Source: Candidatus Nealsoniibacteriota bacterium
GTDB taxonomy: Bacteria; Patescibacteriota; Minisyncoccia; Minisyncoccales; GWA2-38-27
DNA: 7,218 bases
Direction: 5' to 3'
Assembly (NCBI GenBank): GCA_003559065.1
Contig: PWMZ01000026.1
Span: forward strand, 1-7,218
This document shows positions 6,056 to 7,218 of this stretch, in pieces (position 1 is the first letter of the stretch; each line of letters begins with the position of its first letter). A program made the position numbers and the translations under genes. A model generated the notes under the pieces. The model saw nothing but the letters and a program-made list of their open reading frames with translations, had not been told where the DNA came from and ran no database searches.

Positions 6056-7218
6056 AAAAAATTATTCCTCTTGAAAAAAAGATTAAGACAACAATTGAAG
6101 CCCCTCCTTCTAAAAGCAATACCTTAAGGGCTTTTTTTATTGCTTCTTTGGCTCAAGGTAAAAGTGTTTTGAAAAACCCCTTGTTAGCTCAAGATCAAAA
6201 ATATGCCATGGAAGCTTTAAAAAACTTTAATGTTGATTTTAAAGTAAAAGGAAAAGAGGTAATCGTTAACTCTAAAGAATTAAAGACATTGAAAGACAAG
6301 GTTTTTATTGGTAATTCGGGAGTAACAGCTAGATTTTTGGCTTCTTTAGCTGCTTTAAGTGATAAAGGAGTTATTATAGACGGGACAGAAAGAATGAGAA
6401 AAGGAAGGCCGATTAAAGAATTGATTCAAGGCTTGAAAAAACTGGGAGTGAAAATTGAATCTCAGAATAATTGTTTGCCTATTAAAGTAAAAGGCAATAC
6501 CTTTGAAGGAGGCGTTACCGAATTAAAAGGTGAAATTTCTAGCCAGTACTTTTCTTCTATTTTGATTTCCGCTCCTTATGCTAAAAAAGATGTTACTATA
6601 AAGTGTATAGGTAAAATGAGTTCTAAACCCTATATTGATATTACCATCCAAACAATGAAAGACTTTGGAGTGAAAGTAAAAAATAATAATTATCAAGAAT
6701 TTTATATCAAAAGCAATCAAAAATATCAGCCTAGAGATTATCAAATAGAGGGTGATTACAGTAATGCTTCTTACTTTTTAGCCGCTGTAGCTATCAACAA
6801 AGGGAAAATAACTATTAAGAATTTAAAAAGAGATTCTACCCAGGGAGATAAAGTCTTTTTAGATTGTTTAGAAAAAATGGGTTGTCAGGTTATCAAAAAG
6901 AAAAATGAGGTAACTTTAACTAGCAACAAAGAATTAAAAAGTATTGGTAAAATAGACATGAACTCTTATCCTGATTTAGTGCCTACTTTGGCTGTAGTTT
7001 CTGTTTTCGCTCAAGGAAAAACGGAGATTGTTAATATTGGTCACTTAAGATTTAAAGAGTGTGACAGAATTAAAGCTTTAGCTCAAGAATTGAAAAAAGT
7101 GGGAGCAAAAATAGAAGAAAAAAAAGACAGCTTAGTTATTTTTAAAAGTGAACTTTATGGTTCAAAGATAAAGTGCTATAATGATCATAGAATTGCCATG
7201 GCTTTCAGTGTTTTAGGG
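6052..7218 (+). CDS. aroA: 3-phosphoshikimate 1-carboxyvinyltransferase (EPSP synthase), 3' end outside window
   Basis: This is the sixth step of the shikimate pathway: shikimate-3-phosphate + PEP gives EPSP + phosphate, in the cytoplasm. The frame is open for 389 codons to the window edge, and about 40 residues are probably missing. Catalytic and binding residues can be matched to E. coli AroA: K21, S22 and R26 in PPSKSNTLR; GNSGVTAR (87-94) for the PEP loop; R119 in GRPI; S163-S164-Q165; Y194 in SKPYIDI; D308 in YPDLVPT; K335, E336 and R339 in RFKECDRI; and N377-D-H379-R380. The C-terminal PEP-contacting Lys (K411 in E. coli) lies beyond the window. The PEP loop has Val where E. coli has T97 and Phe where it has P101. 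The ATG overlaps the kinase stop (ATGA) and places the PSKS motif at the expected distance. A weak AAAGG lies 12 nt upstream. Confidence 0.93.
   Translation, partial: MKKIIPLEKKIKTTIEAPPSKSNTLRAFFIASLAQGKSVLKNPLLAQDQKYAMEALKNFNVDFKVKGKEVIVNSKELKTLKDKVFIGNSGVTARFLASLAALSDKGVIIDGTERMRKGRPIKELIQGLKKLGVKIESQNNCLPIKVKGNTFEGGVTELKGEISSQYFSSILISAPYAKKDVTIKCIGKMSSKPYIDITIQTMKDFGVKVKNNNYQEFYIKSNQKYQPRDYQIEGDYSNASYFLAAVAINKGKITIKNLKRDSTQGDKVFLDCLEKMGCQVIKKKNEVTLTSNKELKSIGKIDMNSYPDLVPTLAVVSVFAQGKTEIVNIGHLRFKECDRIKALAQELKKVGAKIEEKKDSLVIFKSELYGSKIKCYNDHRIAMAFSVLG

Noticed and set aside
6098..6138. Possible terminator near the aroA start: AAGCCC (6098-6103) pairing with GGGCTT (6128-6133), then T residues.
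   Set aside because: The stem is only 6 bp with a 24-nt loop, a competing CCTTAAGG palindrome lies in the loop, and the bases encode the conserved PPSKSN region.
6523..6744. Reverse-strand open frame of 73 codons inside aroA.
   Set aside because: It is opposite conserved EPSP synthase residues (SSQ, SKPYIDI), and its Ile/Phe-rich content comes from AT-rich antisense sequence.

Overview
This window looks like part of a small AT-rich genome of a Candidate Phyla Radiation (Patescibacteria) bacterium, probably of Parcubacteria type. This is inferred from gene style, not from a marker gene. The supporting features are a large secreted subtilase with Gly-rich linker and a C-terminal peptidoglycan-binding domain of the form found in many CPR surface proteins (GPGSPG...YFG...GYFGPSTR), an archaeal-type UMP kinase-like protein, a very short YbaB/EbfC protein, and start codons without clear Shine-Dalgarno sequences. 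TGA ends three genes and is never read through, so the code is the standard bacterial one. This argues against the TGA=Gly lineages (Gracilibacteria, Absconditabacteria).

All genes lie on the + strand and are packed almost without gaps. In order they are: the last 50 codons of a DUF218/YdcF-like protein (2-154); galU, UTP-glucose-1-phosphate uridylyltransferase (142-1017); an MgtE-like transporter that lacks the usual N-terminal domain (1020-1991); a YbaB/EbfC nucleoid protein (2016-2267); a 1037-residue secreted S8 protease with six InlB-type repeats and a cell-wall-binding tail (2277-5390); an archaeal-type UMP kinase family protein (5387-6055); and aroA, EPSP synthase, cut by the window end (6052-7218). 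The largest intergenic gap is 24 nt. Three junctions overlap: 13 nt at DUF218/galU, and ATGA at protease/kinase and at kinase/aroA. This suggests co-transcription and translational coupling. No promoter, tRNA, rRNA, CRISPR array or mobile element could be supported.

The genes do not form one obvious pathway. DUF218 and GalU fit cell-envelope and glycan work, and the protease is a surface protein. The transporter, nucleoid protein, kinase and AroA are housekeeping functions. No clearly new system was found. The best candidates for a second look are the protease (cysteine cluster, alternating two-type repeats, terminator-like hairpin inside its signal-peptide codons), the divergent kinase coupled to aroA, the N-domain-less MgtE, and unusual residues in the AroA PEP-site loop.
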